64,000 nucleotides of DNA from Gammaproteobacteria bacterium (lineage in GTDB: Bacteria > Pseudomonadota > Gammaproteobacteria > Natronospirales > REEB76). Shown piece by piece: positions 53,089 to 62,468 of this stretch (its first letter is position 1; every line of letters starts with the position of its first letter). The DNA lies in contig DATEHU010000026.1 in NCBI GenBank assembly GCA_035279405.1, positions 1 through 64,000 of the forward strand, given 5' to 3'. The position numbers were made by a program, and so were the translations under genes. The notes under the pieces are model-generated. The model saw only the letters and a program-made list of their open reading frames with translations, was not told the DNA's origin and did not search any database.

Positions 53089-54330
53089 ATGGCTTACAAG
53101 CACGTCAAACTGCCGGCCGACGGCAAGAAGATCTCCGTGGTCAACGACAAACTCAATGTGCCGGAAAATCCCATCCTCGGCTACGTGATCGGCGATGGCA
53201 TTGGCGTGGATATCACGCCGGCCTCGCTCAAGATCTGGGATGCCGCGGTGGAGCGCGCCTATAAAAGCAAGCGCAAGATTCACTGGTGCGAGATTTACCT
53301 GGGCGAGAAGGCCCAGAAGCTCTACGACGGCAATTACTTCCCTGACGAAACCCTCGCGGCCATCAAGGAGCTGGTGGTTTCCATCAAGGGACCGCTGACC
53401 ACGCCGGTGGGCGGTGGTTTCCGCTCCTTGAACGTGACGTTGCGCCAGGACTTGGATCTTTACGCCTGCGTGCGGCCCGTGAAGCATTATCCCGGTGTAC
53501 CTTCGCCGCTGAAAAAGCCGGAAGAGGTGGACGTGGTGATTTTCCGCGAGAACACCGAGGACGTGTACGCGGGCATCGAGTATCAGGCGGGCAGCGACCA
53601 GAACAAGAAGCTGGCGAATTTCCTGCGCAAAGAACTGGGGGCCAAATTCTTCGAAGATGCCGGCCTGGGGGTGAAACCCATATCGGCGTTCGGCTCCAAG
53701 CGCCTGATCCGCAAGGCCATCAACTACGCGATTGACCACGACCGCAGCTCCGTGACCCTGGTGCACAAGGGCAACATTATGAAGTACACGGAAGGCGCGT
53801 TCCGCCAGTGGGGCTACGATCTCGCCAAAGACGAATTCGGCGCCACGCTTCTGGACGGCGGCCCGTGGATGCAGTTCAAGAATCCCAAAACCGGCAAGCA
53901 GATCATCATCAAGGACATGATCGCCGACATCATGTTCCAGCAGATGCTGCTGCGTCCGGCCGAATACAGCGTGCTCGCCACGCCCAACCTGAACGGCGAT
54001 TACCTCTCCGACGCAGTGGCGGCGGAAGTAGGCGGCGTGGGCATCGCTCCCGGCGCCAACATCGGCGATTACCTCGCGGTATTCGAGGCCACGCACGGCA
54101 CTGCACCCAAGCACGCCGGTCTCGACAAGGCCAATCCCGGTTCGCTGTTGTTCTCGGGCGTGATGATGCTGGAATACATCGGCTGGCAGGAAGCCGCCGA
54201 GCTGATCCAGAAGGCTTATGCCAAGACCGTGGCCTCGGGTGTCGTGACCTACGACTTTGCGCGCCAGATGCAGAACGCGAAAGAGGTCAAGACCAGTCAG
54301 TTTGCCGAGGCGGTGGTCAAGAATCTGTAA
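53089..54330 (+). CDS. icd: isocitrate dehydrogenase (NADP+)
   Basis: 413 residues from the ATG at 53089, after AAAAGGA. Substrate site: [20 protein letters not shown], whose serine corresponds to the regulatory Ser113 of E. coli Icd. Metal ligands lie in [12 protein letters not shown]-like sequence ([16 protein letters not shown]). The cofactor loop has [14 protein letters not shown]: the Lys for the 2'-phosphate is kept but the usual following Tyr is His. The Tyr and Arg of [10 protein letters not shown] are kept, favouring NADP+. TCA-cycle enzyme. Confidence 0.96.
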   Translation: MAYKHVKLPADGKKISVVNDKLNVPENPILGYVIGDGIGVDITPASLKIWDAAVERAYKSKRKIHWCEIYLGEKAQKLYDGNYFPDETLAAIKELVVSIKGPLTTPVGGGFRSLNVTLRQDLDLYACVRPVKHYPGVPSPLKKPEEVDVVIFRENTEDVYAGIEYQAGSDQNKKLANFLRKELGAKFFEDAGLGVKPISAFGSKRLIRKAINYAIDHDRSSVTLVHKGNIMKYTEGAFRQWGYDLAKDEFGATLLDGGPWMQFKNPKTGKQIIIKDMIADIMFQQMLLRPAEYSVLATPNLNGDYLSDAVAAEVGGVGIAPGANIGDYLAVFEATHGTAPKHAGLDKANPGSLLFSGVMMLEYIGWQEAAELIQKAYAKTVASGVVTYDFARQMQNAKEVKTSQFAEAVVKNL

Positions 54331-55347
<1,017 letters not shown>

Positions 55348-55444
55348 GCGAGGGAATACAAGGGCAACCGGCACATGCGCGACTGCCGCACATATGTAAT
55401 GATGCAGGCTGCAAAAAAATAATCGAAGGGCAATACGGCACGGC

Positions 55445-57577
55445 ATGACCGGCGACGCTTTCAAAGACATCGAAAAGCTCGAAGCCGATCTCTGGGCGGC
55501 GGCGGACAACCTACGCGCCAATTCCAAGCTCACCTCCAGCGACTACTTCATGCCGGTGCTGGGCGTGATTTTCCTGCGTCACGCGGCCAATCGCTTCGAG
55601 GCGGCCGCGCACCAGATCGCGGCCGATCAGGCAGGCGGCAAGATGCCGAAACGCAAAGTCCTCCCGGCCGACTACATCGCGCGCCGTGCTCTCTACCTTT
55701 CCGAGCAGGGCCGCTACGACTGGATCATGCAGCGGGCGGCCGTGAGCGGCGCGGACCTGCCCCGGCTCGTCACCGACGCGATGACCGCCATAGAAGCCGG
55801 GTTCGAGCCGCTGCAGGGAGTCCTGCCCAAGGACTACGGCATTTTCGAACCCAGGGTGCTGGAAGACCTGATGCGTCTGTTCAACAGCGAGCAAATCAAG
55901 CAAGCCACGGGCGATGTCTTCGGCCGCATCTACGAATACTTCCTCGCCAAGTTCTCCGTGCAGAAGGCGCACGACAACGGCGAGTTCTTCACGCCGTCCT
56001 CGCTCGTGCAGACCATCGTCAATGTCATCGAACCGGACCACGGCACGGTGTTGGACCCGGCCTGCGGCTCGGGCGGCATGTTCGTGCAGTCCAGCCATTT
56101 CATCGAGCAGGCGGGCGGCGACACCGCCAAGAAGGTGGTCTTCTACGGCCAGGAGAAAAACCGCGACACCATCCGCATCGCCAAGATGAACCTCGCTGTG
56201 CATGGGCTCGAAGGCAAGATTGCCGAGGCCATCACCTACTACGAAGATCAGCACACCCTCGTCGGCAAGTGCGACTACGTGATGGCCAATCCGCCGTTCA
56301 ATGTGGATCTGGTGGACGCCGAGCGCATCAAGGGCGACCCGCGCCTGCCCTTCGGCCTGCCCGGCGTCAACAAGCAGAAGAAAGTCAGCAACGGCAATTA
56401 TTTGTGGATTTCCTACTTCTGGAGCTACCTGAGCGCAAAAGGCCGCGCCGGCTTCGTGATGTCTTCACAGGCTTCGAGCGCCGGCCACGGAGAAAAGGAA
56501 GTCCGGAAAAAGCTCATCGAGACCGGTGACGTGGACGTGATGATCTCGATCCGCTCCAATTTCTTTTACACCCGCACGGTGCCCTGCGAGCTTTGGCACT
56601 TCGACCGCGCCAAGCCGCCCGCACGCTGCGACAAGGTGCTGATGCTCGACGCCCGCAATGTCTATCGCAAGGTCACGCGCAAGATTTACGACTTTTCGCC
56701 CGAGCAGATGCGGAACCTCGCGGCCATCGTGTGGCTTTATCGCGGGCAGCGGGAACGCTTCCTCGCGCTGGTACAGGATTATCTCGCCCGCGTCTGCACC
56801 GAGAGCACGGCTATTCCGAATGCGCTGGCGCCATTCGAGGCTACGCTCGCCGGCCTGCGCAGGCATTTCGATGCACTCTCGAAGGCTGTGACGAAGCAGA
56901 ACGACCTCGACGCTGAAAAACGGCAGGCACTGGCCGATGCCATGAACGAACTGCGTGAAGCCGTCGCGCTGTACGAAGCTGACGCGAAGCCGCTCCTTGC
57001 GAACTTGGCTGCCTTCACCCAGAAGTATGCGAAGGCTTTGCCCCGCACGAACGAGCTTCAGCACGCGGCGCGCAAGGTATTCGATCCCATCGCCGAGGCG
57101 CTGCGCGGTCTCATCAAACAGGTGGACCTCGTTTACAAGCTCAGCGCGCGTGTTGCCGACCTCGCCGCCAATCTTCCCCCTCTCCCCTCGGGAGAGAGCG
57201 GGGGTGAGAGTTTCGATCGCCGCGCCGCGAACAAGCTGATAAAAGAACTCGACGACGCACGCAAAACCACCGTCTCGCAGTTGAAGCAGGCCGTGTATTT
57301 CCATCGGCAGGTAACTTGGCTGCAGGATCGCTTTCCGAACGCCGAACTCGAAGCCGTACCGGGCTTGGTGAAGCTCGTGGACGTGAAGCAAATCGAAGCC
57401 GCCGATTGGAGCCTCACACCCGGCCGTTACGTCGGCGTCGCGCCGCCCGAGGAAGACGAAGACTTCGACTTCGAGCAAACCCTGCGCGACATCCACACCG
57501 AACTCGCCGATCTCAACAAGGAAGCGGCGGAGCTGGCGGCGAAGATTCAGGAGAACTTCGAGGAGTTGGGGGCATGA
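55445..57577 (+). CDS. hsdM: type I restriction-modification methyltransferase subunit HsdM
   Basis: 710 residues, longer than the usual 500-550. SAM motif I is VLDPACGSGGMF (202-213) and the adenine motif IV is ANPPFN (281-286). NGEFFTPSSLVQTIV and GNYLWISYFWSYLSAKGRAGFV follow, as in HsdM. The C-terminal 260 residues form long helices that replace the short tail of classical HsdM. A CCCTCTCCC/GGGAGAG repeat is read through at residues about 577-589. It works with HsdS to methylate the site. It overlaps hsdS by ATGA. Confidence 0.94.
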   Translation: MTGDAFKDIEKLEADLWAAADNLRANSKLTSSDYFMPVLGVIFLRHAANRFEAAAHQIAADQAGGKMPKRKVLPADYIARRALYLSEQGRYDWIMQRAAVSGADLPRLVTDAMTAIEAGFEPLQGVLPKDYGIFEPRVLEDLMRLFNSEQIKQATGDVFGRIYEYFLAKFSVQKAHDNGEFFTPSSLVQTIVNVIEPDHGTVLDPACGSGGMFVQSSHFIEQAGGDTAKKVVFYGQEKNRDTIRIAKMNLAVHGLEGKIAEAITYYEDQHTLVGKCDYVMANPPFNVDLVDAERIKGDPRLPFGLPGVNKQKKVSNGNYLWISYFWSYLSAKGRAGFVMSSQASSAGHGEKEVRKKLIETGDVDVMISIRSNFFYTRTVPCELWHFDRAKPPARCDKVLMLDARNVYRKVTRKIYDFSPEQMRNLAAIVWLYRGQRERFLALVQDYLARVCTESTAIPNALAPFEATLAGLRRHFDALSKAVTKQNDLDAEKRQALADAMNELREAVALYEADAKPLLANLAAFTQKYAKALPRTNELQHAARKVFDPIAEALRGLIKQVDLVYKLSARVADLAANLPPLPSGESGGESFDRRAANKLIKELDDARKTTVSQLKQAVYFHRQVTWLQDRFPNAELEAVPGLVKLVDVKQIEAADWSLTPGRYVGVAPPEEDEDFDFEQTLRDIHTELADLNKEAAELAAKIQENFEELGA
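57174..57210. repeat. CCCTCTCCC-type palindromic repeat inside hsdM
   Basis: TTCCCCCTCTCCCCTCGGGA then GAGAGCGGGGGTGAGAG forms an imperfect hairpin of a kind common in proteobacterial intergenic regions. In this case it is translated as LPPLPSGESGGES within the helical C-terminal part of HsdM without breaking the frame. Confidence 0.65.
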
Positions 57578-58743
57578 CGACCGATGTGGTTCAGGTACGG
57601 AAACTACCGGATGTCGTCTTCTTTCAAGAAGGGCCTGGCCTTCGGGCTTGGCAATGGACCGAAGAAGGAATGAAGGTCATTAACGGTACGAACATCCTGC
57701 TTGACGGGACAATTGATGTATCGAACACCGACAAGTTCATATCTCAATCTGAGTTTGAGGCCCGCTATCGACATTTTGAAATAAGTGACGGTGACATCGT
57801 CTTGTCGAGTTCCGGAACGCTTGGCAAGGTCGCCCGAATCCGGGCCGAGCACCTACCGCTGATGATGAATACAAGTGTCATTCGCTTTTGTTCCAAAGAT
57901 CCGGAGACGCTTCATGACGGATACCTTTTCGCCTTTCTGCGGTCGCCACTTTTTCAAGCATTGATTAGGGCGTTCGCAGTAGGGGGCGTTCAGCAAAATT
58001 TTGGGCCGGTTCACTTGAAGCAGATTGAAATCCCGATCCCGCCATTGCATCTACAGCGAGGCATTGCCGACATCCTCTCCGCCTACGACGACCTGATCGA
58101 GAACAACCGGCGGCGGATGGCGCTGCTGGAGGACGCGGCACGGCAGCTCTACCGCGAATGGTTCGTCCGCCTCCGCTTCCCCGGCCACGAACACACCCGC
58201 ATCACCAACGGCGTGCCGGAGGGGTGGGAGCGTTGTACGGTAGCCAATCTTCTTGCGAAGATTGAGGCGAAACCGAGAGTGCCCAAGGAGGAATATCTGC
58301 CAGACGGCCCGATTCCCTGCGTGGATCAATCAGCAGAATTCATCGGCGGTTACACTGAAAACACTGATGCTGCATACTCAGCACCGTTGCCGATAGTTGT
58401 CTTTGGCGACCACACCCGCACACTGAAATACGTGGACTTCGAGTTTGCCCGTGGTGCAGACGGTACACAGCTTATCTTCCCGAACGATGATCGGATCAGT
58501 ACTGAATATCTCTACCTCGCGTTGAAGGAGATTGATCTCTCAAACTATTTTTACGCGCGTCATTTCAAGTACTTGAAGGTCCAGGAGATTTTTTTGCCGA
58601 AACGCTCGTTAGTCCAGGAATTCGGGACGTGTGCGAAATCGGTATTTGAGCAAATATCTACTCTGCGCAATCTGAACCGCAAACTCCGCGCCGCCCGCGA
58701 CCTGCTGCTGCCGCGCCTGATGAGCGGGGAGATCGCTGTCTAA
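57574..58743 (+). CDS. hsdS: type I restriction specificity subunit HsdS
   Basis: 389 residues from the ATG at 57574, overlapping hsdM by four bases. Two target recognition domains (about 1-150 and 215-345) are each followed by a conserved helix: EIPIPPLHLQRGIADILSAYDDLIENNRRRMALLE and the C-terminal TLRNLNRKLRAARDLLLPRLMSGEIAV. The first recognition domain is poorer in G+C than its neighbours, as usual for exchangeable recognition domains. It sets which DNA sequence is methylated and cut. Confidence 0.93.
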   Translation: MTTDVVQVRKLPDVVFFQEGPGLRAWQWTEEGMKVINGTNILLDGTIDVSNTDKFISQSEFEARYRHFEISDGDIVLSSSGTLGKVARIRAEHLPLMMNTSVIRFCSKDPETLHDGYLFAFLRSPLFQALIRAFAVGGVQQNFGPVHLKQIEIPIPPLHLQRGIADILSAYDDLIENNRRRMALLEDAARQLYREWFVRLRFPGHEHTRITNGVPEGWERCTVANLLAKIEAKPRVPKEEYLPDGPIPCVDQSAEFIGGYTENTDAAYSAPLPIVVFGDHTRTLKYVDFEFARGADGTQLIFPNDDRISTEYLYLALKEIDLSNYFYARHFKYLKVQEIFLPKRSLVQEFGTCAKSVFEQISTLRNLNRKLRAARDLLLPRLMSGEIAV

Positions 58744-58747
58744 CGCC

Positions 58748-61060
58748 ATGATCAAGAAGCTCATTAAGTTCCAGAATTTGGGCCTGCTCCGCGACGCATG
58801 TGCAGCGGGCACTGTCGACTTTGGGCGTGTGACGGCAATCTACGCGGATAACGGTCGCGGGAAGTCGGCACTCGCGGCTGCTATCAGGGCGTGCCAGCTG
58901 CGCGACGCTGGGCGCATGAACGCCCGGAAGACCCTTGATTCGGCCGATTCGCCGGTGGTCGATCTGCTGCTTTCGACCGGGGCGCACATTGAGTTCAAGG
59001 CGAATGTATGGACGGGTAATCCACCCGCCATCGCCGTGTTCGACTCAGAGTTCGTCGAGCAGAACGTTTACTCGGGATTCGAGATTCGGCCCGATCAGCG
59101 GCAGGCGCTACTCGAGTTCGCTCTCGGGGATAGGACCGTCGCATTGAAGAAGCAAGTCGAGCAGCTATCGCAATCGATCAAGGATCAAACAACGATTCGG
59201 ACCGCAGCAGAGAAGACGCTTGGGGGTTTGGCGTCTCCCTATACGGTCAAGGAGTTCATTGCGCTGCGGCCCGTGCCGGATGCGCAGGCACAGATCGACG
59301 CTCTGCGTAAGCACATAGAGGCAGCGAAGAGCGCCCAGCAGCTAGGCACTCGACAGTCCCCTGCCTCGCTTCAGGCTTTGCAGTTCGACGTGTACGGAGC
59401 ATTCAGTCTGCTGGGAAAGACGCTAGCGGACGTCGAGCAGGGCGCCGAAGCCGAGGTGAAAGCGCACCTCGCAAAGCACGCCCATCCTGGCATCGAGGCA
59501 TGGGTAAGCAGCGGGCAAGCCTATGCAACTGAGGACGACTGCCCGTTCTGTGGGCAGGCCATCGGAGGGCTGAGCCTAATCAAGGCCTATCAGTCGTACT
59601 TCAATGCGGCGTACGAAGGGCTGAAGGCAGACGTTGCGGCTCTAGAATTCATGGCAGCGGCAGCATTGGGTGACGCAAAGGTCGACGCCCTTGAAGCCGC
59701 TTACGCAACGAATGTTGCGCGGATCGAGGCGTGGACGGATCAGCTCAATCTCATCGCGCCAGTCCTTGATGCTGCCGCACTACGCAATGCACTCACTACC
59801 GTTCGGACGACCGTCCTGGACCTAATTGCCACCAAGCGGCAGCAGCCGATGCTCGCGGTTGGCACCCCAGAGGAACTGAGGGTGGTAGAGGTTGCCCTTG
59901 GCGCCATCAATTCCCAGATCGCAAAGTATAACCAGGAAGTGCAGGAGGTCGCAACGCAAATCGCTGAATTCAAGACAAAACTGGCGACCGAGAATTTAGG
60001 GATCTTGGAAGCGGCAATCAAGCAGCTGGAGGCGGCACAACGTCGGCAATTGCCAGACACCATCACCACGGCCGCCGCCTATGCGTTGGCTGAGACGGAG
60101 CGGAAGAAGTTGGAGGGCGAGAAGACAAAAGCTCGGGACCAAATCGACGCGCTCATGCAGACGACGCTCTCCCAGTACCAAGGTGCGATCAATCAGCTTC
60201 TGAATTCATTTGGCGCAGAGTTCGCGATCGAGCAACTGAAACCCACGTATGTGGGCAGTACCGGAGAGCCGAGGACGGAGTTCGACCTTCGGATCAGGAA
60301 CAAGTCGGTGAAACTGGGCTCCCGCGCCGATCTTGCTAGCGGGCACGGCTTCGCCAGCACGTTGAGTGAAGCGGACAAGCGGACGCTTGCCTTCGTGTTT
60401 TTCGTGGCGCGCCTCCGTGCTGACCCGAATCTCGCGGACACAATTGTCGTTCTCGACGATCCGGTATCGAGCCTGGACCGTAATCGTCGGCAAGAGAGCA
60501 AGCAGTTGATTGCGCGTCTGGCTACGGAATGCCATCAGTTAGTGCTTCTCTCGCACGATGCTTATTTTGTTCGCGATTTCCGCGACCGGCTGCGGGATCT
60601 GAAACCAACACCTGTTCCGCTTACTATCCTCGCTCTCAAGCGGGTCCAGAACGGGTACTCCGTTTTCGCGCCCTGCGATATCGATGACATGTGTTCGTCG
60701 GACTACTACTGGCATCACAAGCTCGTGGCTGATTTTGTTGATGGCAAGCCGTCCCCAAGTTCGCGTGATGTGGCGAAAGCGATCCGCCCCTTGCTGGAGG
60801 GTTACTACTACCGCAGGTTTCCGGGAGCGATTCCGAGGAAGCTCCTATTCGGGCAGATCGTCGCATTAGCGATCGATCCAGCGACGACTGGACCGTTGAT
60901 CAACATTCGCCCTCTTGCGCAGGAACTGCTGGAGATCAACGACTACGCCCGCCAGTTTCATCATGATACCAATCCGGGTGCCGATTCCGTTCAAGTCGTT
61001 GATAGCGAACTCTTAGGATTCGCGCGTCGCGCTTTGGCAGTGATCTACAAGAACGGATAG
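58748..61060 (+). CDS. AAA_13/RloC-like ATPase with zinc-hook motif, candidate anticodon nuclease
   Basis: 770 residues. ABC-type ATPase: Walker A YADNGRGKS (32-40), signature-like LSEADKRTLAF (539-549), Walker B IVVLDDPVSSLD (566-577), H-loop LLSHD (600-604). The middle is coiled coil with CPFC at 265-268, as in the Rad50/RloC zinc hook. The C-terminus has Arg680-X3-Glu684 and His738/His739 (YARQFHHDTN), the R-X3-E-Xn-H pattern of PrrC/RloC tRNA anticodon nucleases. RloC is often linked to type I restriction loci, as here (4 bases after hsdS). It would act as a second line of defence if restriction fails. The nuclease call is inference. Confidence 0.75.
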   Translation: MIKKLIKFQNLGLLRDACAAGTVDFGRVTAIYADNGRGKSALAAAIRACQLRDAGRMNARKTLDSADSPVVDLLLSTGAHIEFKANVWTGNPPAIAVFDSEFVEQNVYSGFEIRPDQRQALLEFALGDRTVALKKQVEQLSQSIKDQTTIRTAAEKTLGGLASPYTVKEFIALRPVPDAQAQIDALRKHIEAAKSAQQLGTRQSPASLQALQFDVYGAFSLLGKTLADVEQGAEAEVKAHLAKHAHPGIEAWVSSGQAYATEDDCPFCGQAIGGLSLIKAYQSYFNAAYEGLKADVAALEFMAAAALGDAKVDALEAAYATNVARIEAWTDQLNLIAPVLDAAALRNALTTVRTTVLDLIATKRQQPMLAVGTPEELRVVEVALGAINSQIAKYNQEVQEVATQIAEFKTKLATENLGILEAAIKQLEAAQRRQLPDTITTAAAYALAETERKKLEGEKTKARDQIDALMQTTLSQYQGAINQLLNSFGAEFAIEQLKPTYVGSTGEPRTEFDLRIRNKSVKLGSRADLASGHGFASTLSEADKRTLAFVFFVARLRADPNLADTIVVLDDPVSSLDRNRRQESKQLIARLATECHQLVLLSHDAYFVRDFRDRLRDLKPTPVPLTILALKRVQNGYSVFAPCDIDDMCSSDYYWHHKLVADFVDGKPSPSSRDVAKAIRPLLEGYYYRRFPGAIPRKLLFGQIVALAIDPATTGPLINIRPLAQELLEINDYARQFHHDTNPGADSVQVVDSELLGFARRALAVIYKNG

Positions 61061-61064
61061 TGCC

Positions 61065-61172
61065 ATGGCGATCACGGGTATCAACGATGAAGACCGTCTC
61101 GTCCAGCAGACGCGCGCGGACTATTCCTGTGCCCTGCCGCTGCGGTCGATGAATGGGGAGATTGCGGTATGA
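61065..61172 (+). pseudogene. hsdR'-hsdS' recombination scar
   Basis: A 35-codon frame. Its first 16 residues, MAITGINDEDRLVQQT, match the start of intact HsdR at 63345 (MITDINGEDRLVQQT). Its last residues, LRSMNGEIAV with a stop, match the end of HsdS (PRLMSGEIAV). It therefore joins the first codons of an hsdR to the last codons of an hsdS, with everything between deleted. It sits where hsdR would be expected directly after the ATPase gene. Confidence 0.75.
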
Positions 61173-61192
61173 GCGATAGCAAGAGAAGGGTC

Positions 61193-61390
61193 CTGGGAGC
61201 GCCGCGCTGGGGCGCGGCGCTCCCAATGAAGCAATGCGCGCTTCACGCGAGTCCAGGAATGCGGCGCCAGGGCGCCGCGTTCCCAGCGGTGCTCCCGATG
61301 AAGCGATACGCGCTTCGTTCGGCCCCACGAATGCTACGCCGGGGCGCAGCGCTCCCGGTGTGCCACTCCCGAGCGGGGCACTCCCAAGTG
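61193..61390. repeat. REP-like palindrome array ahead of the RAYT fragment
   Basis: At least three large hairpins: 61195-61224 (GGGAGCGCCGCGC / GCGCGGCGCTCCC, perfect 13-base arms), 61256-61283 (GGAATGCGGCGCC / GGCGCCGCGTTCC, one mismatch), and about 61330-61356 (ATGCTACGCCGGGGCGCAGC). Between them are similar spacers (ATGAAGCAATGCGCGCTTC and ATGAAGCGATACGCGCTTC), so the unit is about 70 bases repeated. The GGGAGCG core resembles the REP palindromes elsewhere in the window. Confidence 0.75.
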
Positions 61391-61402
61391 CGACGCTCGC
61401 GG

Positions 61403-61567
61403 GCGCTGTGGCAAAGGGATTACTGGGACCGGTATGTGCGTGATGAGCGGCATTTTCACGCGGTCGTGGCATACATTGAGAACAATCCCGTGGCTGCAGG
61501 GCTGGCAACGGAGCCGGCGGATTGGCCATGGAGCAGCGCCGCTCTCGGTGCGCAAGTTTCCTTGTGA
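61403..61567 (+). pseudogene. C-terminal fragment of a REP-associated tyrosine transposase (RAYT)
   Basis: The frame ALWQRDYWDRYVRDERHFHA followed by VVAYIENNPVAAGLATEPAD and WPWSSAALGA is the standard RAYT/Y1-transposase C-terminus, including the YIENNPV and WPWSSA blocks. The catalytic HUH histidines and tyrosine of the N-terminal part are absent; in their place the frame runs back through REP palindromes to an ATG at 61169. RAYTs process REP sequences, so the adjacency is meaningful, but this copy cannot be active. Confidence 0.85.
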
Positions 61568-61626
61568 TCACTGGCATCAACAGCGACAGTTGCTAACTGA
61601 TCGCGTCTTGCATTCCATTTCTTGAC

Positions 61627-61645
61627 GATGGCTTGACAAGCCATC
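61627..61645. promoter_or_regulatory. palindromic operator candidate at the abiE promoter
   Basis: GATGGCTT, GAC, AAGCCATC: a perfect 8-base inverted repeat overlapping the TTGACA box. AbiEi antitoxins are known to repress their own promoter by binding inverted repeats, so this is the likely site. Confidence 0.6.
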
Positions 61646-61660
61646 CAGACGAAATAGTAT
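61633..61660 (+). promoter_or_regulatory. promoter of the abiE pair
   Basis: TTGACA (61633-61638), 16 bases, TAGTAT (61655-61660). The start of transcription would be near 61667, at or next to the ATG at 61668, suggesting a leaderless message. The earlier in-frame ATG at 61659 lies within the -10 box and would not be transcribed from this promoter. Confidence 0.6.
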
Positions 61661-61667
61661 GCAGAGC

Positions 61668-62468
61668 ATGAAACCCAGCCTCGGCCGCCAGGAAAGCCAG
61701 ATGCTCGCCTATCTCCAGATGCGTAGGCAGCGGCTGGTGCGCACCGGCGAGCTGACCGGGCCGCTGCGCTTGTCGCTGCTTCAGGAGCGCGAGCTGTTCC
61801 GGCGCATGGCGCGAGGCAAGCTCATTGCCCGAGTCCGTCCCGGCCTCTACTTGGTCCCCGACCGGCTCCCTCTCGGCGGCGCATGGACGCCGAGCGAAGC
61901 GCTCGCACTCGACGCCGTACTGGTGGATCGCAAAGGCTCCTATCAGATTTGTGGCCCCAATGCCTTCAACCGCTATGGATTCGACGGCCAAGTGCCGACG
62001 CGTGTTTATGCCTATAACAACCGGATCTCGGGTACGCGGGTCGTAGGTGCGGTTGCGCTGATGCTCATCAAGGTGGCCGACAAGCGTCTCGGCGACACGG
62101 AAACGGTAACCGGATCGGATGGTGTCGCGGCCCGCTGGTCGTCGCGCGCACGCACGCTGGTGGACGCGGTTTACGACTGGTCGCGTTTCGGCAGTCTGCC
62201 GCGCGCGTTCCGCTGGATCGAGACCGAATTGGCGAGCAAGCGGGTAAGCACTGCAGAGTTGGTACGGGTGACGTTGCGTTACGGCGATGTCGCGACAACG
62301 CGCCGGATGGGCGCGCTGCTCGATGAACTCGGCGCGCCGGCCGCAGCGGTCAATCGGCTCGCCCGCGCGGTTCCGGAAACACGCGGATCCATCGCCTTCA
62401 ATCCGGGCCGCCCCAAACGCGGCACGCTCAACCGGCGCTGGGGAGTGGTGATGAATGCGCTCGATTGA
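61668..62468 (+). CDS. AbiEi-family antitoxin (winged-helix)
   Basis: 266 residues from the ATG at 61668 (see the promoter). An N-terminal winged-helix domain (LRLSLLQERELFRRMARGKL then IARVRPGLYLVPD) is typical of AbiEi-type type IV antitoxins. The middle domain has YQICGPNAFNRYGFDGQVPT and YAYNNRISGTRVV; the rest is helical. It neutralises AbiEii and represses the promoter. It overlaps abiEii by 14 bases. The pair is inserted between the ATPase gene and hsdR. Confidence 0.85.
   Translation: MKPSLGRQESQMLAYLQMRRQRLVRTGELTGPLRLSLLQERELFRRMARGKLIARVRPGLYLVPDRLPLGGAWTPSEALALDAVLVDRKGSYQICGPNAFNRYGFDGQVPTRVYAYNNRISGTRVVGAVALMLIKVADKRLGDTETVTGSDGVAARWSSRARTLVDAVYDWSRFGSLPRAFRWIETELASKRVSTAELVRVTLRYGDVATTRRMGALLDELGAPAAAVNRLARAVPETRGSIAFNPGRPKRGTLNRRWGVVMNALD

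Noticed and set aside
53089-54330. NAD+-specific isocitrate dehydrogenase
   Set aside because: The residue after the cofactor-loop Lys is His instead of Tyr, but the Lys and the Tyr/Arg of TYDFARQM that contact the 2'-phosphate are kept, so NADP+ use is more likely.
61193-61390. CRISPR array
   Set aside because: Repeats are imperfect GC-rich hairpins with similar rather than unique spacers and no cas genes; REP array fits better.
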